This document shows, one piece after another, positions 27,871 to 35,558 of a stretch of 64,000 nucleotides of DNA. The notes beneath the pieces were generated by a model, which saw only the letters and a list, made by a program, of their open reading frames with translations, was not told the DNA's origin and did no database searches. This stretch comes from Tellurirhabdus bombi (GTDB lineage Bacteria; Bacteroidota; Bacteroidia; Cytophagales; Spirosomataceae). The stretch covers positions 1,290,501 through 1,354,500 of the forward strand of contig NZ_CP090557.1 in NCBI RefSeq assembly GCF_021484805.1, written 5' to 3'. The position numbers and the translations under genes are program-made. Each line of letters starts with the position of its first letter. Position 1 is the stretch's first letter.

Positions 27871-29082
27871 TTATAGTTGCAAGCGAATCCCGATCCGGTT
27901 GAGAAGATGCACGAATCCCATAATGGCAATGGCAAAAAAGGCAGCCCAGACCATGCCCAGCACGCCGCTTTGGAAGGATTCGGGGGCAGGATAGAAATCG
28001 AGTAGGCCGAAGATGGCGTACAAGATTGACGGAATAATGTAAGTCAAGAGTGGATTCGCAGCAGCAGGCTGAAAGAAAGCCGTCCAGCCCTTGTTGTTGC
28101 CCACATCGACCAGCGCATAAAGCAGGCTAAATAGCAAGCAGGAGGCAGCGGCACTGTATAAGCCCCAGGTCGGCGTTGCGTATATTTTGGAAATAGCGTA
28201 GTAAGGTCTTAACAGATAACCAACTAGGAGCAATACGAAGGCCAGAGCCGCTACTTCCAGAAACTGCCGCTGATTGGACTGGACTGTTTTTTGGTCAAAA
28301 AAGAGCAAAGAAGTAATGGTTCCGCAGAGGGCAATGGCCGTGTGGGTGGCGTTACCTGCCTGGCTACCCGTCCAGCGCAACCAGGGATTGGCCGACCAAC
28401 TGGATTGGCTCACCACAAAAACGCCGATGCATACCGCGATCAGAACCAACAAGCCAGCAACTTTTCCCTGGACAAGCTGATAGCCAAGACTGGTGTATAA
28501 ATATGCCCACCCAATCAAGCCCAGAATGCCCCACCAGTGCGTTTGCATGCGCTCAGAACCATCACCGCCCCGGTAGACAATGGCCAGAACCAGCAAGCCA
28601 GCTACACCAAGTCCCCTTAGCACGTATTTCCAAACTGGATTTTGAAACCTATAAATGTTCCAGACCAGAATAGCCGACGCAATAAAACCGAGCGACCACA
28701 CATGAACGGACATGCCGGTTGCGGCGGCGTTAAAATCCGTTTCGGCATTGACCATAAACAAGCCCAGCGTGAGTAAGCCTAAGGTCCGAAAAAGAATATG
28801 CCCCTGAATCTGAACCGCCGAATCACCTTTGGACAACCTATTTTGCAGCGCAAAAGGCACCGACATACCTACGATGAACAGAAACGATGGAAACACCATA
28901 TCGACAAACGTCATGGCATCGGCATCGGCGGGCATGTGCTTCATCCAGAGTGGAATAGCGCGCATCCCCGCCACTTCATTCACGAAAATCATGACCAGAA
29001 TGGTGATTCCGCGAAAGGTATCAATGGATACGACTCGGCGGCGGGGAAGCTCGTTGGCGGGAAGTGACAGGAAATTGCTCAT
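27871..29082 (-). CDS. DUF5009/heparan-glucosaminide acetyltransferase-like membrane protein
   Basis: A 403-residue integral membrane protein with 10-11 predicted helices. The N-terminus holds RRRVVSIDTFRGITILVMIFVN, and a later segment reads FVDMVFPSFLFIVGMSVPFAL; both are typical of DUF5009/DUF1624 proteins related to lysosomal heparan-alpha-glucosaminide N-acetyltransferase. The relatives transfer acyl groups across the membrane to sugars, but activity here is not shown. It lies 39 bp downstream of the arabinose regulator gene on the same strand, so it may belong to the arabinose operon. Confidence 0.85.
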   Translation of the reverse strand: MSNFLSLPANELPRRRVVSIDTFRGITILVMIFVNEVAGMRAIPLWMKHMPADADAMTFVDMVFPSFLFIVGMSVPFALQNRLSKGDSAVQIQGHILFRTLGLLTLGLFMVNAETDFNAAATGMSVHVWSLGFIASAILVWNIYRFQNPVWKYVLRGLGVAGLLVLAIVYRGGDGSERMQTHWWGILGLIGWAYLYTSLGYQLVQGKVAGLLVLIAVCIGVFVVSQSSWSANPWLRWTGSQAGNATHTAIALCGTITSLLFFDQKTVQSNQRQFLEVAALAFVLLLVGYLLRPYYAISKIYATPTWGLYSAAASCLLFSLLYALVDVGNNKGWTAFFQPAAANPLLTYIIPSILYAIFGLLDFYPAPESFQSGVLGMVWAAFFAIAIMGFVHLLNRIGIRLQL

Positions 29083-29121
29083 CCCTCACAAAAGGTCCGT
29101 TAGCCCTTATTTTACTAATCC

Positions 29122-29847
29122 TTATTTCAAATTAAACGTACTGCCTTCCGCCACGAGCTGTTCGTAGCGATCATGGTCAAACTGGTAGTAAAAAGCCCCT
29201 TTTCGGGAAGAACTTTTGTCTTTTTCAGCCAGTTTAGTCAACCATTCCATAGACGTTATTTTTTTGCTAAAATTGCGCTGGTCTAGCGGGTGATCGTAAA
29301 TCGCTTCGTAAAGCTGAAGCAGTTGCGGAATCGTGAATTTTTCTGGTAATAGCTCAAAACCAATGGGTTGTGTACGAGCTCGGCGCCGCAACCTGTTTAG
29401 CGCCTTCTCAACCATTTTGTCATGGTCAAAAATCAGCTCGGGGCATTCAGCAATGGGAAACCAGCAGGCATTGTGCTGATCGGCCAGCTCTTTATCATAC
29501 TGGTCCGTTCGAATCAGGGCGAAGTACGCAATCGACAAGGTTCGGGCAACCGGATCGCGGTGAATGTCGCCATACACATAAACTTGCTCCATGTATACTC
29601 CGGTCAGGCCGGTCAGGGCGTGCAAAATACGCTCTGACCCTTCGTCGATGCTTTCTTTTTCGTTCAGAAAACCACCCATCAGCGACCATTTCCCGCGTTC
29701 CGGTTCAAAATCCCGCTTGACAAGCAGCAACTGAAGCCCGCGCTGGTCAAAACCAAAAATAATGCAATCTAAAGCTACTAAATGCTTGGAGTAAGGCGCG
29801 TATAATTCAGTAGCATCCATCATAGGCAACGCTGGTTTTCGAAACAA
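29122..29847 (-). CDS. NUDIX/NrtR-family transcriptional regulator of arabinose use (AraR-type)
   Basis: A 241-residue protein with a NUDIX domain at about residues 25-150 and a C-terminal winged helix (about 165-235, containing FTIPQLLQLYEAIY and NFSKKI). The NUDIX box keeps its glycines and first glutamate, but the catalytic REUxEE part reads RILHAL, so hydrolase activity is very likely lost. That is expected for a sensor rather than an enzyme. Bacteroidota use NrtR-family AraR proteins as arabinose regulators, and this gene lies 15 bp downstream of araD in the operon. It probably binds the inverted repeat upstream of araA. An alternative start is Met9 or Met10. Confidence 0.9.
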   Translation of the reverse strand: MFRKPALPMMDATELYAPYSKHLVALDCIIFGFDQRGLQLLLVKRDFEPERGKWSLMGGFLNEKESIDEGSERILHALTGLTGVYMEQVYVYGDIHRDPVARTLSIAYFALIRTDQYDKELADQHNACWFPIAECPELIFDHDKMVEKALNRLRRRARTQPIGFELLPEKFTIPQLLQLYEAIYDHPLDQRNFSKKITSMEWLTKLAEKDKSSSRKGAFYYQFDHDRYEQLVAEGSTFNLK

Positions 29848-29862
29848 ATTAAAAGAGGGCGC

Positions 29863-30567
29863 TTAGCAACCTTGACCGTAATAAGCATCTTTGCCGTGTT
29901 TGCGGAAAAAATGCTTGTCAATCAGGCTTTGTTTGATGCGCGGCGTGTCGGGGTTGATGGTCAGCGTCAGGTAGCCCATTTTGGCAATCTCCTCCAACAC
30001 CGTAGCGTTATACACGGCTTTGGCGGGTGTTTTTCCCCAGGTAAAAGGCCCGTGGCAGGCAACCAGCACCATTTCTACTTCTTCAGGCGATAGGTTCTGA
30101 TCCCGAAATACGTTCAAAATCTGGTTTCCGGTTTCGTGTTCGTAATCGCCCTGAATCATTTCATCGGACATTACTTCTGTCACGGGAACCGAAGCAACCA
30201 AGTGATCGGCGTGGGTCGTTCCCAGATTGGGTAGCTCACGCATGGCCTGCGCCCAGGCGACCGCGTAGGTGGAATGCGTGTGGCAAATCCCACCAATATG
30301 ACCAAAATGGCGGTACAGCAGCGTATGTGTTTTGGTATCCGATGAAGGCCGCATCCCTCCTTCAACCAGCTTATTATCAAGATCTACCAGAACAATATCT
30401 TCTGGCTTCAATTCATCATAGGGAATACCGCTAGGCTTGATAGCGACGATACCCGCCTGCCGATCAATTCCGCTTACATTTCCAAAAGTATAGATGGCCA
30501 ATTTCTGCTTTGGAATTTCCATATTGGCTTCATATACTTCTTCTTTCAAGGTTTTATAGGCACTCAT
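29863..30567 (-). CDS. araD: L-ribulose-5-phosphate 4-epimerase
   Basis: AraD converts L-ribulose 5-phosphate to D-xylulose 5-phosphate, the last step before the pentose phosphate pathway. The 234-residue class II aldolase-type protein has the zinc site HTHSTYAVAWAQA (two histidines), a third histidine in VACHGPFTWGKTPAKAV, and the substrate-phosphate region GNVSGID. Length matches AraD (about 231 residues in E. coli). It sits between araB and the NUDIX regulator with gaps of 6 and 15 bp, so it is part of one transcript. Confidence 0.96.
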   Translation of the reverse strand: MSAYKTLKEEVYEANMEIPKQKLAIYTFGNVSGIDRQAGIVAIKPSGIPYDELKPEDIVLVDLDNKLVEGGMRPSSDTKTHTLLYRHFGHIGGICHTHSTYAVAWAQAMRELPNLGTTHADHLVASVPVTEVMSDEMIQGDYEHETGNQILNVFRDQNLSPEEVEMVLVACHGPFTWGKTPAKAVYNATVLEEIAKMGYLTLTINPDTPRIKQSLIDKHFFRKHGKDAYYGQGC

Positions 30568-30573
30568 ATTGGA

Positions 30574-32259
30574 TTATGCGTTTAAGGTCGGACTTGGTTT
30601 GGCCGTTACACTGGCTTGGTTTTGTTCAATAAAAGCGCCTAGTTCCAGATAGCGCTGATACAGTTTCTCATACACCGCCGCAATCTCCGGGCGTGGCTCG
30701 TAAACAGCGTCGAAAGGAGAAGCCATGGCTTGCTGCGCTTCGGCGAAAGTTGGGTAAATACCCGACGCTACGGCGGCACAAACGGCCGCACCGCGAGCGC
30801 AGCACTGGTCTGATTCGGCGACTTTGATGGGTACGTTCATGACATCGGCCAAGGTCTGCATCACGTAAGACGATTTGCGGGCAACCCCACCAATGGCAAT
30901 CACTTGTTGAATGGGCACCCCTTCTTCCACAAACCGTTCGGCGATTCGGCGCGCCCCGTAAGCCGTTGCTTCCACGAGCGACTTAAAGACCCGGGCGGCA
31001 TCGCTCCCCAGATTCAGGCCCGCAATGGCGCCTTTCAGCGTGTGATTGGCATCGGGCGTCCGGCGACCATTTAGCCAGTCAATGGCGACAATATCTTTTT
31101 CTGTAATAGCTAGCTTGCTAGCATGTTCCGCCAGATGCGGAATCAAAGAAGCTTGCAGGGAAGGCAATAACTCTTCTTTTCCTTGCTTCGTCAGTAATTC
31201 GGCAACCGGTCCGAGCACGAGGCGACTAAACCAGGCGTAAAGGTCACCAAATGCCGATTGGCCCGCTTCCATGCCCAACATCCCCGGCACAATTGATCCA
31301 TCAACCTGACCGCAAATCCCCCGAATCAGCAAATGCCCCACCGCCTCGTTGGGAGCCATCAGCATGTCGCAGGTGGACGTTCCGATTACTTTTACCAAAG
31401 AATACGATTCGATATTGGCACCCACTGCGCCCATGTGCGCATCGAAACTACCGACGCCGATGACTACATCCGTTGGTAAACCCAGCTTTTCTGCCCATTC
31501 CGCCGAAATCGTTCCCATCGCCTCGTCCGAGGTATAGCTCTTGCTAAAAAGCCGATCACGCAGACCGCTCAGCAGCGGGTCGAGGGTTGTCAGAAATTCT
31601 TCGGAGGGCAAACCGTCAAATTCTTCGTGCCAGAGCGCTTTATGCCCGGCAGCCGTACGGCTGCGTTTCAGCGTCAGTGGGTTTGTGTTGCCCGTCAGTA
31701 CCGCCGAAATCCAGTCACAATGCTCCACCCAGGAAAAAGCCGCCTGCCGAATGGCATCATCCACCCGCAACGTGCGTAAAATCTTGGCCCAAAACCATTC
31801 TGATGAATAAATTCCGCCGACATATTTGGTATAATCTACGTCCCAGCGGTGGGCTAGCTTGTTGATTTCTTCGGCCTCTCCGTTCGCCGTGTGGTCTTTC
31901 CAGAGAATAAACATGCCGTTGGGATTCTCGGCAAACTGGGGCAACAAAGCCAGCGGGGTCCCCTGCTCATCGACCGGACCGGGCGTTGAACCCGTCGTGT
32001 CGACTGAAATGCCTTTTACCTGATTTCTAACCTCTGAGGAAGCCGAAGCTAATGCGCCTTTGATGGCATTTTCCAGCCCTTCGAGGTAATCTAGGGGGTG
32101 TTGCCGAAATTGGGAAGCATCCGGATTGCAGTAAGCGCCTTGTTTCCAGCGGGCATATTCATGCACTCCAAAAGAGCATTCTTCACCGGTTTGGGCATCG
32201 ACTAAAACCGCCCGAACGGAATCAGTACCGAAATCGACGCCAATGACATAAGCAGACAT
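30574..32259 (-). CDS. araB: L-ribulokinase
   Basis: AraB phosphorylates L-ribulose at the expense of ATP. The 561-residue FGGY-family kinase has the N-terminal phosphate-binding motif GVDFGTDSVRAVLVD, typical of ribulokinases, then KGISVDTTGSTPGPVDEQGTPL and a second actin-like domain with VIAIGGVARKSSYVMQTLADV. The length is that of AraB. It is the second gene of the araA-araB-araD operon, 6 bp upstream of araD. Confidence 0.97.
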   Translation of the reverse strand: MSAYVIGVDFGTDSVRAVLVDAQTGEECSFGVHEYARWKQGAYCNPDASQFRQHPLDYLEGLENAIKGALASASSEVRNQVKGISVDTTGSTPGPVDEQGTPLALLPQFAENPNGMFILWKDHTANGEAEEINKLAHRWDVDYTKYVGGIYSSEWFWAKILRTLRVDDAIRQAAFSWVEHCDWISAVLTGNTNPLTLKRSRTAAGHKALWHEEFDGLPSEEFLTTLDPLLSGLRDRLFSKSYTSDEAMGTISAEWAEKLGLPTDVVIGVGSFDAHMGAVGANIESYSLVKVIGTSTCDMLMAPNEAVGHLLIRGICGQVDGSIVPGMLGMEAGQSAFGDLYAWFSRLVLGPVAELLTKQGKEELLPSLQASLIPHLAEHASKLAITEKDIVAIDWLNGRRTPDANHTLKGAIAGLNLGSDAARVFKSLVEATAYGARRIAERFVEEGVPIQQVIAIGGVARKSSYVMQTLADVMNVPIKVAESDQCCARGAAVCAAVASGIYPTFAEAQQAMASPFDAVYEPRPEIAAVYEKLYQRYLELGAFIEQNQASVTAKPSPTLNA

Positions 32260-32304
32260 AGATACGTTAAGATTTAGGAATAATGAGTTAGTAGAATGAA
32301 AGAG

Positions 32305-32325
32305 GCAGGGCCGTTACAGCCCCGC
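32305..32325 (-). other. Small hairpin between araA and araB
   Basis: GCAGGGC and GCCCCGC can pair (one mismatch) with an 8-nt loop inside the 79-bp araA-araB gap. No T tract follows on the minus strand, so it may stabilise mRNA or attenuate rather than terminate. It could also be chance. Confidence 0.3.
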
Positions 32326-32338
32326 TTTTCTGCTGATT

Positions 32339-33838
32339 TTAGCCTTTAATCTGATAATAAACTTCGCTCCAGCGCAATTCCTGCTTCAACTGGGCAATTT
32401 TCGTATCCTCGTTGATCAGGACGTATTCGATACCCGCTATGTCGGCAAAATCTTCCATGTATTCCGACGTGATGGCCTTGCTGAAAACAGTGTGGTGGGC
32501 ACCACCCGCGTAAATCCAGGCAGCGGCGGCCACTTTCAGATTTGGTTTGGCATCCCACAACACGCGAGCGACCGGCAGTTTGGGCAGTTCCTGCTCCGTC
32601 GGAACGGCCTCTACTTCATTGACCAGTAACCGGAAACGATTTCCCATGTCGATAACCGAGGCGTTGATGGCCGCCCCCGGCGCTACATTAAATACCAACC
32701 GAACGGGATCTTCTTTGCCGCCAATCGACAACGGATGAATCTCGCAGGAAGGTTTACCCTCAGCAATCGACTCGTCAATTTCGAGCATGTGAGCGCCCAG
32801 TACGCGCTGGCCGTTGGGCGAGAGATGGTAAGTATAATCTTCCATGAACGAGCTACCACCCGGCAGCCCTACGCCCATCACTTTGACGGCCCGCCCCAGC
32901 GCGGCGGTTTTCCAGTCGCCTTCCCCGCCGAAGCCGTAGCCGTCGGCCATCAGGCGTTGCGAAGCGATTCCGGGCAATTGCGCCAGCCCGTGTAAATCTT
33001 CGAATGTATCGGTAAAGCCTTTGATCCGATTGTCTTCCAGAAAACCGCGCATGCCAAGTTCGATCTTCGCCGCGTCGCGCAACGAACTGTGCCGTGCACC
33101 TGATTTCCGTAATTCAGCTGCTACCTGATAGCGCTGTTCGTATTCATCCACCAGCGTGTCAATCGCCGCATCTGTAATTTGGTTAACGTAAGCTACCAGG
33201 TCGCCGACGCCGTAGCCGTGTACGGAATACCCGAACTTAATCTGTGCTTCTACTTTGTCGCCTTCCGTTACTGCCACTTCGCGCATGTTGTCGCCAAAGC
33301 GGGCAAAGCGGGCGCCCTGAAGATCATGCCAGCCACAGGCAACCCGCGCCCAAACGTTTAAGCGCTCGTGCACCTCCGGGTCTTCCCAGTGGCCAACGAC
33401 AACTTTGCGGTCCAGCCGAAGCCGTGCGTTGATAAAACCAAACTCCCGATCACCGTGTGCTGATTGGTTCAGGTTCATGAAGTCCATGTCGATTTCGCCC
33501 CAGGGAATATCGCGGTTGAACTGGGTGTGCAGGTGCAACAGCGGCTTACGCAGTACTTTTAGACCGTTGATCCACATCTTGGCCGGTGAGAAGGTGTGCA
33601 TCCAGGTAATCAGCCCGATGCAATTTGAGGAGCTGTTAGCTTCCAGCGCAAGCCGGTAGATTTCTTCCGGGCCAGTAAGTACGGACTTGAAAACAATTTT
33701 TACCGGAATAGCGGCAGAATCATTGAGGGCTTTAACAATAACTTGAGAGTGCTCAGCGACTTGCTTCAAGGCTTCCTCCCCGTATAAATGCTGGCTACCC
33801 GTCACAAACCAGGCTTCCAAGTGATCAAGAGAAATCAT
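32339..33838 (-). CDS. araA: L-arabinose isomerase
   Basis: AraA converts L-arabinose to L-ribulose. The 499-residue product matches the E. coli enzyme in length. It shows family segments including the N-terminal [15 protein letters not shown], the middle [46 protein letters not shown] (the metal-site region with conserved Glu and His) and a C-terminal [13 protein letters not shown] with conserved histidines. It is the first gene of the operon. The promoter and operator lie in the 200 bp upstream. Confidence 0.97.
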   Translation of the reverse strand: MISLDHLEAWFVTGSQHLYGEEALKQVAEHSQVIVKALNDSAAIPVKIVFKSVLTGPEEIYRLALEANSSSNCIGLITWMHTFSPAKMWINGLKVLRKPLLHLHTQFNRDIPWGEIDMDFMNLNQSAHGDREFGFINARLRLDRKVVVGHWEDPEVHERLNVWARVACGWHDLQGARFARFGDNMREVAVTEGDKVEAQIKFGYSVHGYGVGDLVAYVNQITDAAIDTLVDEYEQRYQVAAELRKSGARHSSLRDAAKIELGMRGFLEDNRIKGFTDTFEDLHGLAQLPGIASQRLMADGYGFGGEGDWKTAALGRAVKVMGVGLPGGSSFMEDYTYHLSPNGQRVLGAHMLEIDESIAEGKPSCEIHPLSIGGKEDPVRLVFNVAPGAAINASVIDMGNRFRLLVNEVEAVPTEQELPKLPVARVLWDAKPNLKVAAAAWIYAGGAHHTVFSKAITSEYMEDFADIAGIEYVLINEDTKIAQLKQELRWSEVYYQIKG

Positions 33839-33880
33839 TTCTTATAGTGGTTAGCAATGAATGTTCTGGTGATAAAGCCT

Positions 33881-33888
33881 TAAACTTA
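33881..33888 (-). promoter_or_regulatory. Candidate -7 element of the ara operon
   Basis: Read on the minus strand, TAAGTTTA matches TAnnTTTG in 7 of 8 positions. It lies about 43 bp before the araA start, and the large inverted repeat begins 5 bp upstream of it, where the -33 element would be. Confidence 0.4.
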
Positions 33889-33892
33889 CATA

Positions 33893-33946
33893 ATAACTGT
33901 AATTACTACAATTATCAGGAAAAATAATTGTAGTAATTACAGTTAT
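33893..33946. promoter_or_regulatory. Perfect 23-bp inverted repeat, probable AraR operator
   Basis: The arms at 33893-33915 and 33924-33946 are perfect reverse complements of 23 bp around an 8-nt centre (CAGGAAAA). Each arm contains its own smaller palindrome of the form TGTA-N5-TACA. The element overlaps the predicted -33 region of the ara promoter. The symmetry suits a dimeric regulator, most simply the NUDIX AraR-type protein of the same operon. Binding itself is inference. Confidence 0.7.
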
Positions 33947-33980
33947 AAATTTTAGCGCTTTTACTTGGTGAGAGATAAAA

Positions 33981-34024
33981 AAAGACGCTCTGATTTCCCG
34001 CTTTTGCGAGATCAGAGCGTCTTT
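33981..34024 (-). terminator. Intrinsic terminator of the XRE gene
   Basis: AAAGACGCTCTGAT and ATCAGAGCGTCTTT form a perfect 14-bp stem with a 16-nt loop. On the minus strand it is followed by a run of seven T, which places it downstream of the XRE gene. Confidence 0.9.
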
Positions 34025-34058
34025 AGGCATTACGACTCGATTTATAACAACTGCTTAG

Positions 34059-34334
34059 TCAACTAACGGGCCCCATTCCCAGGAGCTTTTCCGCAAAATG
34101 CTCATCCGCCATAAGCTTTTTAATCATCTCCAGATCATTGTCGTTCAGTAGCTCGCCGACAGTAACTTGATATAATTTGGCCAGATCCTGTAATTTATCG
34201 ATCGATGGACTGGTTTGGCCACTTTCCCATTTGCAATAAGCTGGTTGGGTAATACCGATATTGAATGCTACGTATTCTTGCGAATAACCAAACAGTTGAC
34301 GCAGCCGACGAAATTTTTCAGATAAGACACGCAT
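34059..34334 (-). CDS. XRE-family helix-turn-helix regulator
   Basis: A 91-residue protein with a Cro/C1-type HTH at about residues 8-62 (LRQLFGYSQEYVAFNIGITQ, then YCKWESGQTSPSIDKLQDLAKLY) and a short helical tail. It has no sensor domain. It is divergent from the double-glycine peptide gene at 34674 with a 339-bp shared intergenic region that contains a conserved palindrome. A role in controlling the peptide genes is therefore plausible but unproven. It ends at a strong terminator, separate from the ara operon. Confidence 0.88.
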   Translation of the reverse strand: MRVLSEKFRRLRQLFGYSQEYVAFNIGITQPAYCKWESGQTSPSIDKLQDLAKLYQVTVGELLNDNDLEMIKKLMADEHFAEKLLGMGPVS

Positions 34335-34515
34335 GATTATCAGGATTTATTGAGTAAACAGGTACTAGAAAACGTATTTATTTCCCATACAACTGACTGA
34401 TAATTATTTCCAACCCCACTTATTTTATTTCCAAAACCTACGACGAAAGAATATGTTCGGATTGCGACATTTATATCTTTTGAGGAAACGGCCCTGAAAT
34501 AATGTTTTCTAAACT

Positions 34516-34533
34516 GGTTATAATCTTATAACT
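34516..34533. promoter_or_regulatory. Palindrome upstream of GG-peptide gene 1
   Basis: GGTTATAATCTTATAACT holds 7-bp arms GTTATAA and TTATAAC around two central bases. A nearly identical element lies at 35005-35022 upstream of the second peptide gene. Both are exactly 44 bp from a TTATC element and 70 bp from a -7-like element (start to start), as expected for an activator or regulator site. Confidence 0.6.
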
Positions 34534-34559
34534 GAGGCTTATGAACTCATAGCGAATAG

Positions 34560-34593
34560 TTATCAGACCCAGCCGCTTTTTCTGCCACCTTTG
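34560..34593 (+). promoter_or_regulatory. Predicted promoter of GG-peptide gene 1
   Basis: TTATC at 34560 and CACCTTTG at 34586 (near TAnnTTTG) are 26 bp apart, start to start. The same pair with the same spacing occurs before the second peptide gene. Conservation between duplicated units supports function, although both elements deviate from consensus, as is common for activator-dependent promoters. Confidence 0.5.
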
Positions 34594-34624
34594 TATCAAG
34601 CAAACGGCACAACAGCCAGGCGCC

Positions 34625-34673
34625 AGCGGAAGCCGAAAAGCTATTAGAGTAGGCCCATTAAATACACATCGTT
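34625..34673 (+). repeat. Conserved 5' leader element, copy 1
   Basis: The 49 bp directly before the ATG are almost identical to 35137-35187 before the second peptide gene. They share an exact 22-bp block beginning AGCGGAAGCCG and ending CTATTA, then GAGTAGGCC and CACATCGTT. This is probably a conserved 5' untranslated region with a translational or stability role. Confidence 0.7.
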
Positions 34674-34901
34674 ATGAAAGCGTTTGATTTGAATCAACTC
34701 GGAGTAGAAGAACTGAACACCCAAGAATTGACCAACACGCAAGGTGGTTTCTTAATCTTTGGTAATGGTTATAACAATGGCAGCAGCTCGAATAGCTCCA
34801 GCAGCAGTTCAAAAGGTTTCTTGGGCATAAGCCTGGGACTGGGATTTGGCTTTGAATCAGAGTCGAGCTCACAGAATAGCTCATCAAGCCATTCTCACTA
34901 A
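34674..34901 (+). CDS. Double-glycine leader peptide, Ser-rich core (peptide 1)
   Basis: A 75-residue precursor. Residues 1-25 form a leader with NQLGVEELNTQEL and a terminal QGG, the classic double-glycine site cut by C39 peptidases. The 50-residue core has no cysteine. It is built of Gly/Asn, a Ser run, then KGFLGISLGLGFGF (alternating hydrophobic, beta-like), then another Ser-rich stretch ending in HSH. The leader aligns position by position with that of peptide 2. A C39 ABC transporter and fusion protein lie just downstream. It is likely exported as a bacteriocin-like, signalling or surface peptide; which of these cannot be told. Its own terminator follows. Confidence 0.85.
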   Translation: MKAFDLNQLGVEELNTQELTNTQGGFLIFGNGYNNGSSSNSSSSSSKGFLGISLGLGFGFESESSSQNSSSSHSH

Positions 34902-34931
34902 TTAGAATAATTGATTAGGTTTTAATAAAAG

Positions 34932-34998
34932 CAGGGAGTTCCGGCTGTAAATGAGGTAATCTTTACCGATTTGGCGCTAGAACTCTCTGTTTATTTTT
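34932..34998 (+). terminator. Intrinsic terminator of peptide 1 gene
   Basis: GCAGGGAGTTC pairs with GAACTCTCTGT (one mismatch) around a 38-nt loop with further internal pairing, followed by TTTATTTTT. It separates the two peptide genes into independent units. Confidence 0.75.
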
Positions 34999-35004
34999 AA
35001 CTGA

Positions 35005-35022
35005 GGTTATAATTTTATAACC
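35005..35022. promoter_or_regulatory. Palindrome upstream of GG-peptide gene 2
   Basis: GGTTATAATTTTATAACC is a perfect palindrome with 8-bp arms. It matches the element at 34516-34533 in 16 of 18 positions and has identical spacing to the promoter elements of its gene. Confidence 0.6.
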
Positions 35023-35048
35023 GTTACTTATAGGATTATAAAAGAAAA

Positions 35049-35082
35049 TTATCTGCATGAATGACATTTCCTACCAACTTTG
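35049..35082 (+). promoter_or_regulatory. Predicted promoter of GG-peptide gene 2
   Basis: TTATC at 35049 and CAACTTTG at 35075 repeat the spacing seen before peptide gene 1 (26 bp, start to start). They sit 44 and 70 bp downstream of the palindrome start. Confidence 0.5.
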
Positions 35083-35136
35083 TCTTACACAAACAGCATA
35101 GATAGAGGTAGTTACGTAAAGAGAGAGCTGGGCGTG

Positions 35137-35187
35137 AGCGGAAGCCGAAAAGCTATTAAAGAGTAGGCCATTTAAATGCACATCGTT
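35137..35187 (+). repeat. Conserved 5' leader element, copy 2
   Basis: Matches 34625-34673 with a 2-bp insertion and a few substitutions, directly before the ATG at 35188. The upstream in-frame ATG at 35176 is ATA in copy 1, which supports 35188 as the true start. Confidence 0.7.
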
Positions 35188-35388
35188 ATGAAAACGTTCA
35201 ATGAAAATCAGCTTGGGATTCGGGAATTGACCCAGCAGGAGATGATCCAATACCAGGGAGGTAGCACAACTGACAAAACGAGCAGCAGCTCTTTGAAAGG
35301 AGATTTAACCTTTAAACTAGGCTTTGATTTCTTCGCTAATTCAACGCTAGAACGAGATAGAGATCGGGATTATACAATTTTCAGTTAA
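35188..35388 (+). CDS. Double-glycine leader peptide (peptide 2)
   Basis: A 66-residue precursor with a 25-residue leader (NQLGIRELTQQEM and terminal QGG) that matches peptide 1 in length and at all key positions. The 41-residue core lacks cysteine and carries a short Ser run, then KGDLTFKLGFDFF, which parallels KGFLGISLGLGFGF of peptide 1, and an Arg/Asp-rich end. The shared pattern is Ser-run, KG, then an alternating hydrophobic strand with LGF. The start at 35188 is chosen over 35176 because the upstream leader is conserved up to that ATG. It is likely processed and exported by the downstream transporter. Confidence 0.82.
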   Translation: MKTFNENQLGIRELTQQEMIQYQGGSTTDKTSSSSLKGDLTFKLGFDFFANSTLERDRDRDYTIFS

Positions 35389-35408
35389 TCCATAAAATAC
35401 GTGCAGAG

Positions 35409-35469
35409 AGGCTTAGTCCTAAGGAATGGAGACCAAATCCTCTATTTTCTGTTGGATTAAGCCTTTTTT
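35409..35469 (+). terminator. Intrinsic terminator of peptide 2 gene
   Basis: AGGCTTAGTCCTAA pairs imperfectly with TTGGATTAAGCCT around a loop of about 29 nt and is followed by six T. Confidence 0.7.
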
Positions 35470-35513
35470 GCTGTCTTGTAATTCGTGCGCAAACTAATTA
35501 CCCATGTTCCAGT

Positions 35514-35538
35514 TAAATGAGTTGATTCCGCTCATTTA
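35514..35538. promoter_or_regulatory. Inverted repeat upstream of the fusion-protein gene
   Basis: TAAATGAG and CTCATTTA form a perfect 8-bp inverted repeat with a 9-nt centre, 20 bp before the start at 35559. It may be an operator or a leader hairpin of the export operon. It does not match the palindromes of the peptide genes. Confidence 0.4.
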
Positions 35539-35558
35539 GCTTTTAGCTTTCACGCCTT

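Noticed and set aside
35176-35187. ATG at 35176 as the start of peptide 2
   Set aside because: The corresponding position before peptide 1 is ATA, and both conserved leaders end at the ATG at 34674 and 35188, which give equal 25-residue leaders.
34674-35388. Peptides as lanthipeptides or other modified RiPPs
   Set aside because: Cores lack cysteine and no modification enzyme gene is in the locus; the Ser-rich cores alone do not justify the claim.
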